Origin: Pseudohalocynthiibacter aestuariivivens
Lineage (GTDB): Bacteria > Pseudomonadota > Alphaproteobacteria > Rhodobacterales > Rhodobacteraceae
Direction: 5' to 3'
Length of the DNA stretch: 64,000 bases
NCBI RefSeq assembly: GCF_018457175.1
Contig: NZ_JAGFNU010000005.1
Coordinates: 218,512 to 282,511 of the forward strand
A program made the position numbers and the translations under genes. This document shows positions 8,667 through 16,670 of the stretch, piece by piece. How positions within the stretch are numbered: position 1 is the stretch's first letter; each line of letters begins with the position of its first letter. The notes beneath the pieces were generated by a model. It saw nothing but the letters and a program-made list of their open reading frames with translations, did not search any database and had not been told where the DNA came from.

Positions 8667-9608
8667 TCACGGATCTTCTGATCCTTGGTTACCTTTAAAG
8701 CTGGAGCTTGATATCGACGACTCGCATACAGCAAGAAACTTGTTTATCAACTCTGAGCGAATAGCTTTGCGACTACAGGCGATCACGACCTTGTAGTGAC
8801 CGATGTCCTCCCTGATCGGTCGCGCGACAACTGGATCACCTTCGATTGTATGGTTTTGTTTTGGCGGGAAGCCTACGAGAGTAAACCCAAGACCCTTCCC
8901 GACGTAGGCCTGAACCAACTCTCGCGACTGAGATTGAAACGGCACTTCTGGATGCACGCCTGCGGCTTGCAACAATTGTAGATAACTCGGGCCGGGACCT
9001 GCGGGAGAAACCGCGATGTAGGGTAAGCCAGCCAGATCGGCCAGCCTTATCCGAATTTTCACCGCCAACTCGTGCGCCGCCGATAACAGGACCATGGGTG
9101 GCAGCTTCGTGAGCACTTCGATTTCGTGGCGTGAAGAATCGAAACCTTGGTCGAAAACGACCAGCGCATCTATCTCCCCGGCGTCCAGCGCTTCGATCAG
9201 CTTTGGATAATCGGCTTCCATCACTTCAATCCGAACACCGGGATGGCTTTCGCGGAAGGCAAGGACCGCAGGCAGGACGATCTTTTGCGCTAGTGCGTGA
9301 TGGGTTCCGATGTGGATCGCGCCCGTTCGCCCTGCCGTCAGGTCCTCCGCATGCCGGTCAAGTGCTCCGGCCTGGGACATAAGAGCGGATGCTTGTGCCG
9401 CGAATTCTTTTCCTGCGCGGGTGAGGCGCATGCCCTGCGCTGGAAACCGGTCAAACAGGGTCAGCCCGGTTGCGGCTTCAAGCTTGTCGATCGCTGCAGC
9501 AATGGCCGCCGCCGAGACATTCAGGTGTCGGGCGGCTTGGGCTATTCCGCCGCGCTGCGCAGTTTCTGTCAGATAGGTCAGCTGGCGAAGGGTAAATCGA
9601 ACCATCAA
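8667..9608 (-). CDS. LysR-family regulator of the dioxygenase-sulfatase locus
   Basis: A 313-residue LysR regulator with the winged helix at residues 3-62 (LRQLTYLTETAQRGGIAQAARHLNVSAAAIAAAIDKLE, here shown only by its ends LRQLTYL and IDKLE) and a complete effector-binding domain. It is transcribed away from the TauD-type dioxygenase and arylsulfatase genes across an 87-base gap containing an inverted repeat. In this arrangement LysR proteins usually control the divergent genes. Two adjacent start codons (9608 and 9605) are possible. The effector is unknown; by analogy with CbI and Cys regulators it might respond to sulfur supply, which is inference only. Confidence 0.85.
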   Translation of the reverse strand: MMVRFTLRQLTYLTETAQRGGIAQAARHLNVSAAAIAAAIDKLEAATGLTLFDRFPAQGMRLTRAGKEFAAQASALMSQAGALDRHAEDLTAGRTGAIHIGTHHALAQKIVLPAVLAFRESHPGVRIEVMEADYPKLIEALDAGEIDALVVFDQGFDSSRHEIEVLTKLPPMVLLSAAHELAVKIRIRLADLAGLPYIAVSPAGPGPSYLQLLQAAGVHPEVPFQSQSRELVQAYVGKGLGFTLVGFPPKQNHTIEGDPVVARPIREDIGHYKVVIACSRKAIRSELINKFLAVCESSISSSSFKGNQGSEDP

Positions 9609-9615
9609 ATAAATC

Positions 9616-9629
9616 TTTCTTTGAAGAAA
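9616..9629. promoter_or_regulatory. Inverted repeat between LysR and TauD-type genes
   Basis: Arms TTTCTT and AAGAAA flank a 2-base TG centre. The site begins 8 bases before the LysR start and lies 67 bases before the dioxygenase ATG, a place typical for a LysR operator. The repeat is short and AT-rich, so chance is possible. Confidence 0.35.
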
Positions 9630-9695
9630 ATTAAAACAGTTATTCTACGTTTTAGACAAGGTATATGATGGCGCCAGAACATAGCGGAGGGTGAT

Positions 9696-10517
9696 ATGGA
9701 CATTTTACCACTGACCGGTGGGTTAGGAGCGGAGATATTGGGCGCGGACATTTGCCGCAGCGCGGATTTCGAAGCGATCCAAGACGCATTCGCAAAATAC
9801 TCGGTGATTGTTCTGAGAGGGCAAGATGCAGGGCCAAAGGACCACCTCGCATTAGCGCGGCGCTTTGGCGCAGTTAATGTCAACAGGTTCTTCAAACCGG
9901 TGGAAGGGCATCCCGAAATCGCCACGGTCTTGAAAGAAAAAGATCAGACAGACGCCGTGGGTGAGGGCTGGCATACAGATCATTCCTATGATCAAGAACC
10001 GGCATTGGGATCTATTCTTCATGCCATCGAAGTGCCGCCTTTTGGTGGCGATACGCTGTTTGTGTCGATGGGAGCCGCCTATGAGACTCTGTCTGCGCCC
10101 ATGCGCCAGTTTCTGGACGGGCTGACGGCAGTGCATTCGTCGCGCCATGTATTCGGCGCAGCTGCGATGGACAGCGAGGCGGTCAAAAGCGGACGGCTGG
10201 GAAACGCTGACGCTGCGACGCAGGACGTGCGTCACCCCGTTGTCATAACTCACCCATTAAGCGGGCGGCGTGGGCTGTTCGTGAACCCTGTGTTCACCAC
10301 CCATATCGAAGGGCTGAGCGATACCGAATCCGACGCAGTGTTGGAGATGCTTTACACCCATTGCCAGCAGCCTGAGTTTCAGTGTCGCGTGCGATGGCAG
10401 GCCGGAGACATTACCATGTGGGACAACCGCGCAACCTGGCACAAGGCGATCAATGACTATCACGGGTTCCGCCGCCTGATGCACCGCGTCACCGTCGAAG
10501 GTGTTCCGCTCTCATAG
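9696..10517 (+). CDS. TauD/TfdA-family Fe(II)/2-oxoglutarate dioxygenase
   Basis: A 273-residue cytoplasmic dioxygenase. The iron facial triad is visible as His93 and Asp95 (GWHTDHSY) and His249 (WDNRATWH), with arginines at 259-260 positioned to hold 2-oxoglutarate. In known relatives the enzyme hydroxylates the carbon next to a sulfonate, a sulfate ester or an aryloxy group, and the unstable product falls apart. Its partner here is an arylsulfatase 24 bases downstream, so an alkyl sulfate ester or sulfonate is a plausible substrate. The ATG has GGAGGGTGAT just before it. A divergent LysR gene likely regulates it. The exact substrate is not knowable from the sequence. Confidence 0.88.
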   Translation: MDILPLTGGLGAEILGADICRSADFEAIQDAFAKYSVIVLRGQDAGPKDHLALARRFGAVNVNRFFKPVEGHPEIATVLKEKDQTDAVGEGWHTDHSYDQEPALGSILHAIEVPPFGGDTLFVSMGAAYETLSAPMRQFLDGLTAVHSSRHVFGAAAMDSEAVKSGRLGNADAATQDVRHPVVITHPLSGRRGLFVNPVFTTHIEGLSDTESDAVLEMLYTHCQQPEFQCRVRWQAGDITMWDNRATWHKAINDYHGFRRLMHRVTVEGVPLS

Positions 10518-10541
10518 CCACTTTGTCTCGAAAGCTCTGCC

Positions 10542-12173
10542 ATGTCTGATACCACCACTATCGCCAAGACGTCACGGCCCAATGTCATCCTCATTCTGGC
10601 TGATGATATGGGCTTTGCAGATCTGGGCTGTACTGGATCAGAAATTCGCACTCCGAATATCGATGCTCTAGCACAGGGCGGGGTAATGCTCTCGGCGATG
10701 TATAACTGCGCCCGCTGCTGTCCGACGCGCGCCTCGCTTCTGACTGGACTTTACCCGCATAATGCTGGCGTTGGGCATATGGGCGCGAATTTGGGCGCAC
10801 CTGCCTATCAGGGTTTTCTGCGCAATGACAGCGCAACGATTGCGGAACACCTCAGGGCCAGCGGCTATGCGACGCTAATGTCCGGGAAATGGCATGTGGC
10901 AGGTGATTTCGAAGCCCGCAACGTGGACAGTTGGCGGGTTGGCGACGTCGAACATCCCACCCCGCGCCAGCGCGGTTTTGACCGCTTCTACGGGATAATG
11001 GACGGCGCGACGCATTTCTTTTCACCGCATTACATGTTGGAAGATGACAGTCGGGTCGAAACCGTCCCCGATGATTTCTACTTCACCGATGCGATCACCG
11101 ATAAGGCCATCGGTATGATCGAAGGCGCGGTTGCCGATGAAAAGCCGTTCTTTTTGTACCTTGCCCACACCGCACCGCACTGGCCACTCCACGCCCATCC
11201 CGAAGACATCGCGAGGTATGATGGGGTTTATTCCAAGGGCTGGGACCACACCCGCACCGCCCGCCACGAAACGATGAATGGCAATGGTGTGTTTCAGCGC
11301 AACTGGGATATCTCGCCGCGTGACAGCTCTGTGCATGGTTGGGCGCAGGAGGGGAACAAGGACTGGGAGGCCAGCAAAATGGCCACCTATGCGGCGATGG
11401 TCGACTGCATGGACCAATCAATCGGAACGCTCATTGCCGCGTTGAAACGTCTGGGACAGTTCGAAAACACGATGATCATGTTCCTGTCCGACAACGGTGG
11501 CTGCGCCGAATTTATGGCCGAGGATGGCTGGGCGAAATTCTATCCCGACCAAACACATGACGGGAAACAGATCACCATGGGCAATGTCACAGGCCTGCGG
11601 CCCGGTGGTGCCCGGTCCTTCCAGAGCTATGACAAGCCTTGGGCCAATGTTTCGAACGCTCCCTTCCGGCTCTATAAGCATTACGTACATGAGGGCGGCA
11701 TCTCGACCCCGCTTGTCGTGCATTGGCCTGATGGGTTTGAGGCGCGCACCACCGCCCATGCCCCCTGCCATGTTGTGGATGTTCTGCCGACCATTCTTGA
11801 GGTCACCGGTGCCCCCTACCAGACCGAAGTGGGGGGGCATGAAATCCAACCCCTGCAGGGTGAATCTCTGCTTAAGCTGTTTCAGGGCGAGGACTGGCAG
11901 CGCGAACAACCAATCTTTTGGGAGCATGAAGGCAATGCCGCCATCCGGTTGGGGCAATTCAAGCTTGTACGCCTACACGACCAGCCATGGGAGCTTTATG
12001 ACATTGAGGCAGATCGCACTGAGCTGTACGATCTCGCGGGGTGCAACCTGACGCTTGAAAGGGATCTGATACGACAGTACCAAACATGGGGCAAACGCGT
12101 GGGCGTCATGAACTGGAACGAAGCCCTCCCCAAACTACTTCAGGCGTGGAAGATGCAAACACCTGACGGATAA
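10542..12173 (+). CDS. Arylsulfatase-type sulfatase
   Basis: A 543-residue type I sulfatase. It begins with the metal-binding NVILILADDMGFADLG segment and contains the C-X-P-X-R signature as CCPTRASLLTG, where Cys59 would be converted to formylglycine by a sulfatase-modifying enzyme encoded elsewhere. The second sulfatase signature region (YATLMSGKWHVAG) and the downstream metal ligands in FLSDNGG are present. No signal peptide is visible, so it appears cytoplasmic. It hydrolyses sulfate esters, releasing sulfate. It follows the TauD-type dioxygenase by 24 bases and is probably co-transcribed, suggesting sulfur scavenging from organosulfates. Confidence 0.9.
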   Translation: MSDTTTIAKTSRPNVILILADDMGFADLGCTGSEIRTPNIDALAQGGVMLSAMYNCARCCPTRASLLTGLYPHNAGVGHMGANLGAPAYQGFLRNDSATIAEHLRASGYATLMSGKWHVAGDFEARNVDSWRVGDVEHPTPRQRGFDRFYGIMDGATHFFSPHYMLEDDSRVETVPDDFYFTDAITDKAIGMIEGAVADEKPFFLYLAHTAPHWPLHAHPEDIARYDGVYSKGWDHTRTARHETMNGNGVFQRNWDISPRDSSVHGWAQEGNKDWEASKMATYAAMVDCMDQSIGTLIAALKRLGQFENTMIMFLSDNGGCAEFMAEDGWAKFYPDQTHDGKQITMGNVTGLRPGGARSFQSYDKPWANVSNAPFRLYKHYVHEGGISTPLVVHWPDGFEARTTAHAPCHVVDVLPTILEVTGAPYQTEVGGHEIQPLQGESLLKLFQGEDWQREQPIFWEHEGNAAIRLGQFKLVRLHDQPWELYDIEADRTELYDLAGCNLTLERDLIRQYQTWGKRVGVMNWNEALPKLLQAWKMQTPDG

Positions 12174-12633
12174 CCTGAGGTTCTAGCCGCTGTTCATGAC
12201 AATCGTGCTAAAGGCCGCTCTGTCCCGCCGAGCAGTCATTGGTCGTTCTATGTGCCAATGTCAGCTAAACGGACAAACCGGACCTGTGCGAAAGCCGCTA
12301 GTGCTTACGCAGAAAGACTTCGCAAGCGCAGCGATGAATTTTCGGCAATGCAGCGGGGTTCCCTAGACCGGTCGTTCAATCACGCCGAACCAAGCTATTT
12401 ACAAACCAACTCTTCGTCGAGGTCTGGCCCTGCAATCGAGGAGCGGGACGGAACTGCCGTTCGTTGCCAGCACACCCATGACTGCTTTGAAACTGTCTTA
12501 CCAAAAGGGTCGTTTTTGCTGGTGACACAAACGTATGGGTTTGACCGGTTTCCCCTGAGGGTTAGATAACGCCTTTGTAGCCCACATATTACCGGTGTTG
12601 GAGGGCGAACGGCAAGCGTCGTCCGCCCAACTT
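12174..12633. other. Intergenic region, no gene recognised
   Basis: Short frames here have no recognisable product. The stretch around 12280-12480 has the look of degenerate intergenic sequence also present in other gaps of this window (see rejected items). No clear terminator was found after the sulfatase. Confidence 0.45.
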
Positions 12634-13266
12634 TCATATGTCGAATTTCTCGGCAATGCTCAGCGCGTCTTCAAGTTCGACGCCCAGATAACGTACGGTG
12701 CTATCCACCTTCGTGTGACCAAGCAGGAGCTGAACCGCACGCAGGTTTCCTGTTTTCCGATATATCTCGGCCGCCTTGGTCCGGCGAAGTGAATGCGTTC
12801 CGTATCCGCTCGGCTCCAAACCAATCGACATTACCCAATCGTTAACCAACCGGCCATACTGACGGGTGGAGATGTGTGGGCGGTCATGAAACCGGCTGGG
12901 GAACATGAAGCGGCAGCCGATCATTTCCGGCGACACTACCCACTTGGTCACGGAACCGCGGGTGTTTTCAGTAAGCTCAAACTGCACAGGCCGCTTTGTC
13001 TTACTTTGGATCACCGACACCCGTTCGCGAACGCGCTCGGCTTTAACAAGATCAGTCACCCTGAGTTTGACCAAGTCACAGCCACGCAGCTTGCTATCGA
13101 TTGCGACGTTGAAAAGTGCGACATCGCGCAGATTCCCAGCGAGTTCGAGCCGCGTACGGATCGCCCAAACCTGTTTTGGCATTAGCGGGCGTTTTTGTCC
13201 GATGAGAAGGCCTTTATTCCAGGCTTTGCGTTTCGTGGTGACGGCAGGAAATAGGACTCTTGGCAT
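12634..13266 (-). CDS. Small tyrosine recombinase/integrase
   Basis: A 210-residue protein consisting almost only of the catalytic domain of the tyrosine recombinase family. Visible active-site residues are the first arginine in AIDSKLRGCDLVKL, the HxxR pair in THSLRRTKA, a histidine in LLLGHTKVDSTVRYLG and, 9 residues on, the nucleophilic tyrosine in RYLG. The N-terminal arm-binding and SAM-like domains are absent. The start at 13266 gives the MPRVLFPAV beginning; the frame extends upstream to 13308. Short integrases of this kind are widespread in alphaproteobacteria, often as solitary genes. No attachment site was identified. It may mark one edge of the 0.5-13.3 kb variable segment. Confidence 0.8.
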   Translation of the reverse strand: MPRVLFPAVTTKRKAWNKGLLIGQKRPLMPKQVWAIRTRLELAGNLRDVALFNVAIDSKLRGCDLVKLRVTDLVKAERVRERVSVIQSKTKRPVQFELTENTRGSVTKWVVSPEMIGCRFMFPSRFHDRPHISTRQYGRLVNDWVMSIGLEPSGYGTHSLRRTKAAEIYRKTGNLRAVQLLLGHTKVDSTVRYLGVELEDALSIAEKFDI

Positions 13267-13921
13267 AATTTGCCCTTCACCCGTCCCTCCAAACCCAAAC
13301 ATCAGCACAGCGTTGACGTTAGAATTCTACCGGCTATCGTAGTATCGGTTTCGCAGTTGACTTCAGAGCAGATAGCGCTGCGCTCACATTAGGCCGTTTC
13401 GAGCCCGTTCTACCAATTGTTGCACATATCATTGGCTGCAGTCTTGTAGTGAAAACTGAATGATCGGCACGGGTTTCATAACCTCGACTGCGCGGCAGGT
13501 ATCTGGGGGATCTGAACGACGTGTCGAAAACAAACCTAGATGAGGTCGTTTGCAAGATGGGCGAAATTACACTCTAAGCGTTGGATGGGATAACAGCCGT
13601 TTTTCTCTGGCACGGCGAAAAAGGGAAAAGAGCCCGAAGTACGGTATGCTGCACTAAAAACTTACGCCGGTTTTACGCAGATAAGGCAGGTTTCTTTGAT
13701 AATATGAACACCGATGAAAATTATTGGCTATTCGTCGAAGTTTGCAAAGTGCAGTAGGTTTTCGAAATCGCGGCAAGTGGTACGGGCGATGGTGAGGTTA
13801 CGCGAGACATAGATCGCACATCCAAACGACCACGAAACTTCATAACCCGGCTATGACCGACTCAGTCTAGTCTCAGATCTCAGAACTTCTGACGACCGCG
13901 AGGCCGTCACCAAAGCAAGCT
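13267..13921. other. 655-base intergenic region, no gene recognised
   Basis: No frame in this region gives a recognisable protein, and no tRNA fold was seen. It separates the recombinase from the metF end of the organosulfur block. It may contain the terminator of the large minus-strand block, but no strong GC hairpin with a T-tract was found. Confidence 0.45.
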
Positions 13922-14911
13922 TCATCGTCGTTTTGCAGGGCGTCGTCCCGACAGAACGCCGGATTCCAGGATGATGCTGGAGACCAGATGCTCGCGCCGA
14001 TACGCCATGATGTGCACGCCTGCCACGCCCTCAATTCCACGCAATTGTTGCATAAGCTCTATGCAAATTTTCTTGCCTTCGTCCGACGGATTTTCGGCTC
14101 CTTCCATGCGCGCGATGATCTGGTCGGGAACGTGAATGCCCGGAACATTGCTGCGCATCCATCGCGCCGCCTTGGCCGAGGCCAGCGGGCCGACACCGGC
14201 GATGATGAATACGCGCTTCTCTGCGCCCTCGTCTCGCACCCGTGCCATGAACTTTTCGAACAGCGGAATGTCAAAGATGTAGTTGGTCTGAATGAACTCG
14301 GCCCCGGCATCGATCTTTTTGATCAACCGGTCTGGCCGCCACTCATAGGGTTGGATACACGGGTTCTCGGCCGCCCCCAGAAACAACTGCGGTGGGCGGG
14401 TGATCTTGCGTCCGGACAGGAATACACCCTTGTCACGCATGGTGCGGATCGTGCGCAACAACGTGAGCGAGTCGAAATCGAACACCGGTTTTGCACCAGG
14501 CTGATCCCCTGCGCCCACACCATCCCCCGTAAGGCACAACACGGTGGACACACCCAACGCCGCCGCCCCCAATACATCGCCCTGAATGGCGATCCTGTTC
14601 CGGTCACGGCAAGAAATCTGGTAGACGGGCGAATAGCCTGCGCGCGTTAGCAGGGCGCATATCCCGATCGACGACATGTGGCAGTTTGCGCCAGAGGCAT
14701 CGGTCGCATTAATCGCATCCGCAACCTCGCCCAAGGGCTGCGCGGCCTCATATACATCCGCAGCATCTGCACTGTCAGGTGGATTGAGCTCAGCCGTGAC
14801 GGCAAAGCGGCCCGAGCGCAACACCCGCTCCAGTCTGCTGTGTGAGACATGGCCCTCCGGTGGCCTGGAATAGGCAAGGAGATCGGCCCCGTTTCCGCCA
14901 GAATCAATCAT
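13922..14911 (-). CDS. Methylenetetrahydrofolate reductase-family protein (MetF)
   Basis: A 329-residue flavoprotein of the MetF family. Family features include FAVTAELNPP near the N-terminus, NATDASGANCHMSSIG, VLCLTGDG and EFIQTNYIFD, with the barrel ending in a HIMAYRREH segment. MetF interconverts methylene- and methyl-tetrahydrofolate using FAD. Next to a DmdA-like demethylase, which makes 5-methyl-THF, the likely direction is oxidation of methyl-THF to methylene-THF for assimilation or energy. It overlaps the upstream MetV-like gene as ATGA, so the two are translated together. Pairs of a MetF lacking its own C-terminal part with a small cysteine-rich partner are known from C1-metabolising bacteria. 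Confidence 0.85.
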   Translation of the reverse strand: MIDSGGNGADLLAYSRPPEGHVSHSRLERVLRSGRFAVTAELNPPDSADAADVYEAAQPLGEVADAINATDASGANCHMSSIGICALLTRAGYSPVYQISCRDRNRIAIQGDVLGAAALGVSTVLCLTGDGVGAGDQPGAKPVFDFDSLTLLRTIRTMRDKGVFLSGRKITRPPQLFLGAAENPCIQPYEWRPDRLIKKIDAGAEFIQTNYIFDIPLFEKFMARVRDEGAEKRVFIIAGVGPLASAKAARWMRSNVPGIHVPDQIIARMEGAENPSDEGKKICIELMQQLRGIEGVAGVHIMAYRREHLVSSIILESGVLSGRRPAKRR

Positions 14912-15489
14912 TGCTCGGCCTCCGCCAGTGTGGCCTTGGGCGGCTCAACACTCAGGGGGGCTGCCGCCGGCTCTTGCAATCGCGCTTCGGGGAAAGCCCT
15001 GGCCAGCGTAGCACGCGCCGCATCACGGCTCTCACGAACCTGCACGGCCTTCTCACGGCTCACTCTCAGCCACGAGGACGACCCCTTAAGCGTGTGCTCT
15101 ACCGGAGGCAGAACCTCGCGTATTTTATCCCTACCCTCTTTCATGCGGCTGGCCCCGTTCCATGCCAACGCCCAGACGCATTTCATATCGGGTTTGACCT
15201 CGCAATACCCGCCGTCGCGCACCCCGCCGCAAGGGCCGTTGCGCAATTGCTTTGGACAATTCATTGGGCAGGACATACCGGTAGACGACAAAACGCATTG
15301 CCCACACATTTTGCAATCGAATAGCAAGGTTTTTACGCCCTTTTCGATCAGAGCAACGGGGCGTTCGACCCTGTTGTACCCGATCCGGGAAAACAGCGGA
15401 TCAAGGGCAACCATCAACCGTTCAACGCATTTGTAGATCCATTCAAAACTGCGGGCGTGGCGAACAGCGAATAACCGGATGCGATACAT
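14908..15489 (-). CDS. MetV-like methylenetetrahydrofolate reductase C-terminal domain protein
   Basis: A 193-residue protein with a cysteine-rich core (LLFDCKMCGQCVLSSTGMSC, then CPKQLRNGPCGGVRDG and YCEV), the pattern of the MTHFR_C family that partners MetF (MetV in acetogens). The cysteines could bind zinc or an iron-sulfur cluster and may link methylene-THF reductase to an electron carrier other than NADH. A ferredoxin is encoded further along the same block. The start at 15489 has AGGAAAGGGAAC upstream. The last 50 residues are alanine-rich and poorly conserved. It overlaps metF by 4 bases. Confidence 0.75.
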   Translation of the reverse strand: MYRIRLFAVRHARSFEWIYKCVERLMVALDPLFSRIGYNRVERPVALIEKGVKTLLFDCKMCGQCVLSSTGMSCPMNCPKQLRNGPCGGVRDGGYCEVKPDMKCVWALAWNGASRMKEGRDKIREVLPPVEHTLKGSSSWLRVSREKAVQVRESRDAARATLARAFPEARLQEPAAAPLSVEPPKATLAEAEQ

Positions 15490-15586
15490 TTTTGTTCCCT
15501 TTCCTGCGGCAGGCACAGGTTACTATAGATATTGGCGCCGTCCACCCGCATCGGCAGAGCTTGTGGATGACGATAAAGAAAGGCTC

Positions 15587-16591
15587 TCAAAGTGCCTCAG
15601 CAACACTTAGGCGTCGTGCGTTCTGTCTGCGTTGCTTCGGCGTCTCGCCATACCTGCGTGCGAAATTCTTGGTCAGTGCCCCGGTAGAGCCAAACCCCGA
15701 GGCCACAGCCACCTCGAGAACGGTCATGTTTGTCTGCGTCGTCAGATTATGTGCATGCTCCAGCCTCAGCTGCGTATAATACTGCATTGGCGATGTGCTC
15801 AGGTGGTTTTGAAACGACCGCTCAAGCTGGTGAACAGACACACCGCATTTCTCAGCGACCTGCGTTGCTTGCAACGGATACTCGATGTTGTACGCCACCA
15901 CCCGCACCGCATCCGAGAGGATCATGGGGCACATCCCGCAGCCGATGCGCCTGCGATCCGGGTTAGCTGGTATTCCCGCGCCGCGGTATTGAAACCAGCA
16001 ATTGATTTGCCGTGGCCTCCGCCGCCTGAGGCGAAATAGAGCCAATAATATCCAGCACCATGTCGAGAGTGGCCAGTTCTCCGGCGCAACTCGACACCGT
16101 GCCATTTGAGACAAAAGCGCATCTTCAGTACAGACGTCACTGTATTGCTCCGCGAAAGCCGCGAGCGATTTCCAGTGAACCGTGCCCTTGCCATCTTTGA
16201 GGATTCCGGTTTCAGCTATCAGCCAGGCTGCACCGCCTACGCCGTAGATTGGCACGCCATTTCGGTTTGCTAGACGCAAGAGCGACAGAAGGCGGGTCTT
16301 CTCAACGATACGAGCCTCGGTATCGCTGCAAATGATGATCGACGCAGGTGTGCGCCCACGGCCAAGGCGCACAATCAGGGCCTCTGCGTCCTCATCACAT
16401 TCGATCATCACTCAGCTTTTTGACCGCACAGATCTTCCGTCCAGCCCAGAAAGGATCATCCTTGGTGCAATCGCTGGAAACGATTTTGCCAGATGAGAAA
16501 ACGACTCAATGATCGACCCCAGACTCAAAGTTGAGAACCCGTCCAGAACGACGACGGCTACATAACCATTTGGATCGATTGAATGAAACAT
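15587..16591 (-). pseudogene. GlxA-type AraC-family regulator, multiply broken
   Basis: The region reads as one GlxA-like regulator (DJ-1/PfpI-type N-domain then AraC helix-turn-helix) only if four lesions are repaired. The start at 16591 gives MFHSIDPNGYVAVVVLDGFS, but an in-frame TGA follows RSVRSKS at about 16412. A base is missing in a TTTT run near 16120, after which GTVSSCAGELATLDMV continues in another frame. A TAA follows PRRGNTS, and a further base change near a CCCC run at about 15928 returns to the frame encoding AEKCGVSVHQLERSFQ and the AraC domain to 15587. So many independent lesions point to true gene decay. It lies between metV and the acyl-CoA ligase gene. Close GlxA relatives often control dimethylglycine and methylamine genes. 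Confidence 0.8.
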
Positions 16592-16670
16592 GGGAAAAGC
16601 CTCCGTCGTCAGAGTTTTTGTGTGCGGGAGCAGCTTGATTTAAGCGAATATTTGGCACATCTGCCTGATG

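Noticed and set aside
12240..12480. Possible dispersed intergenic repeat with 26.1 and 61.7 kb gaps
   Set aside because: The gaps share a similar texture (GCAGCG, CAATGACTGCTTTG-like words), but I could not align them over more than about 15 bases by eye, so I do not call a repeat family.
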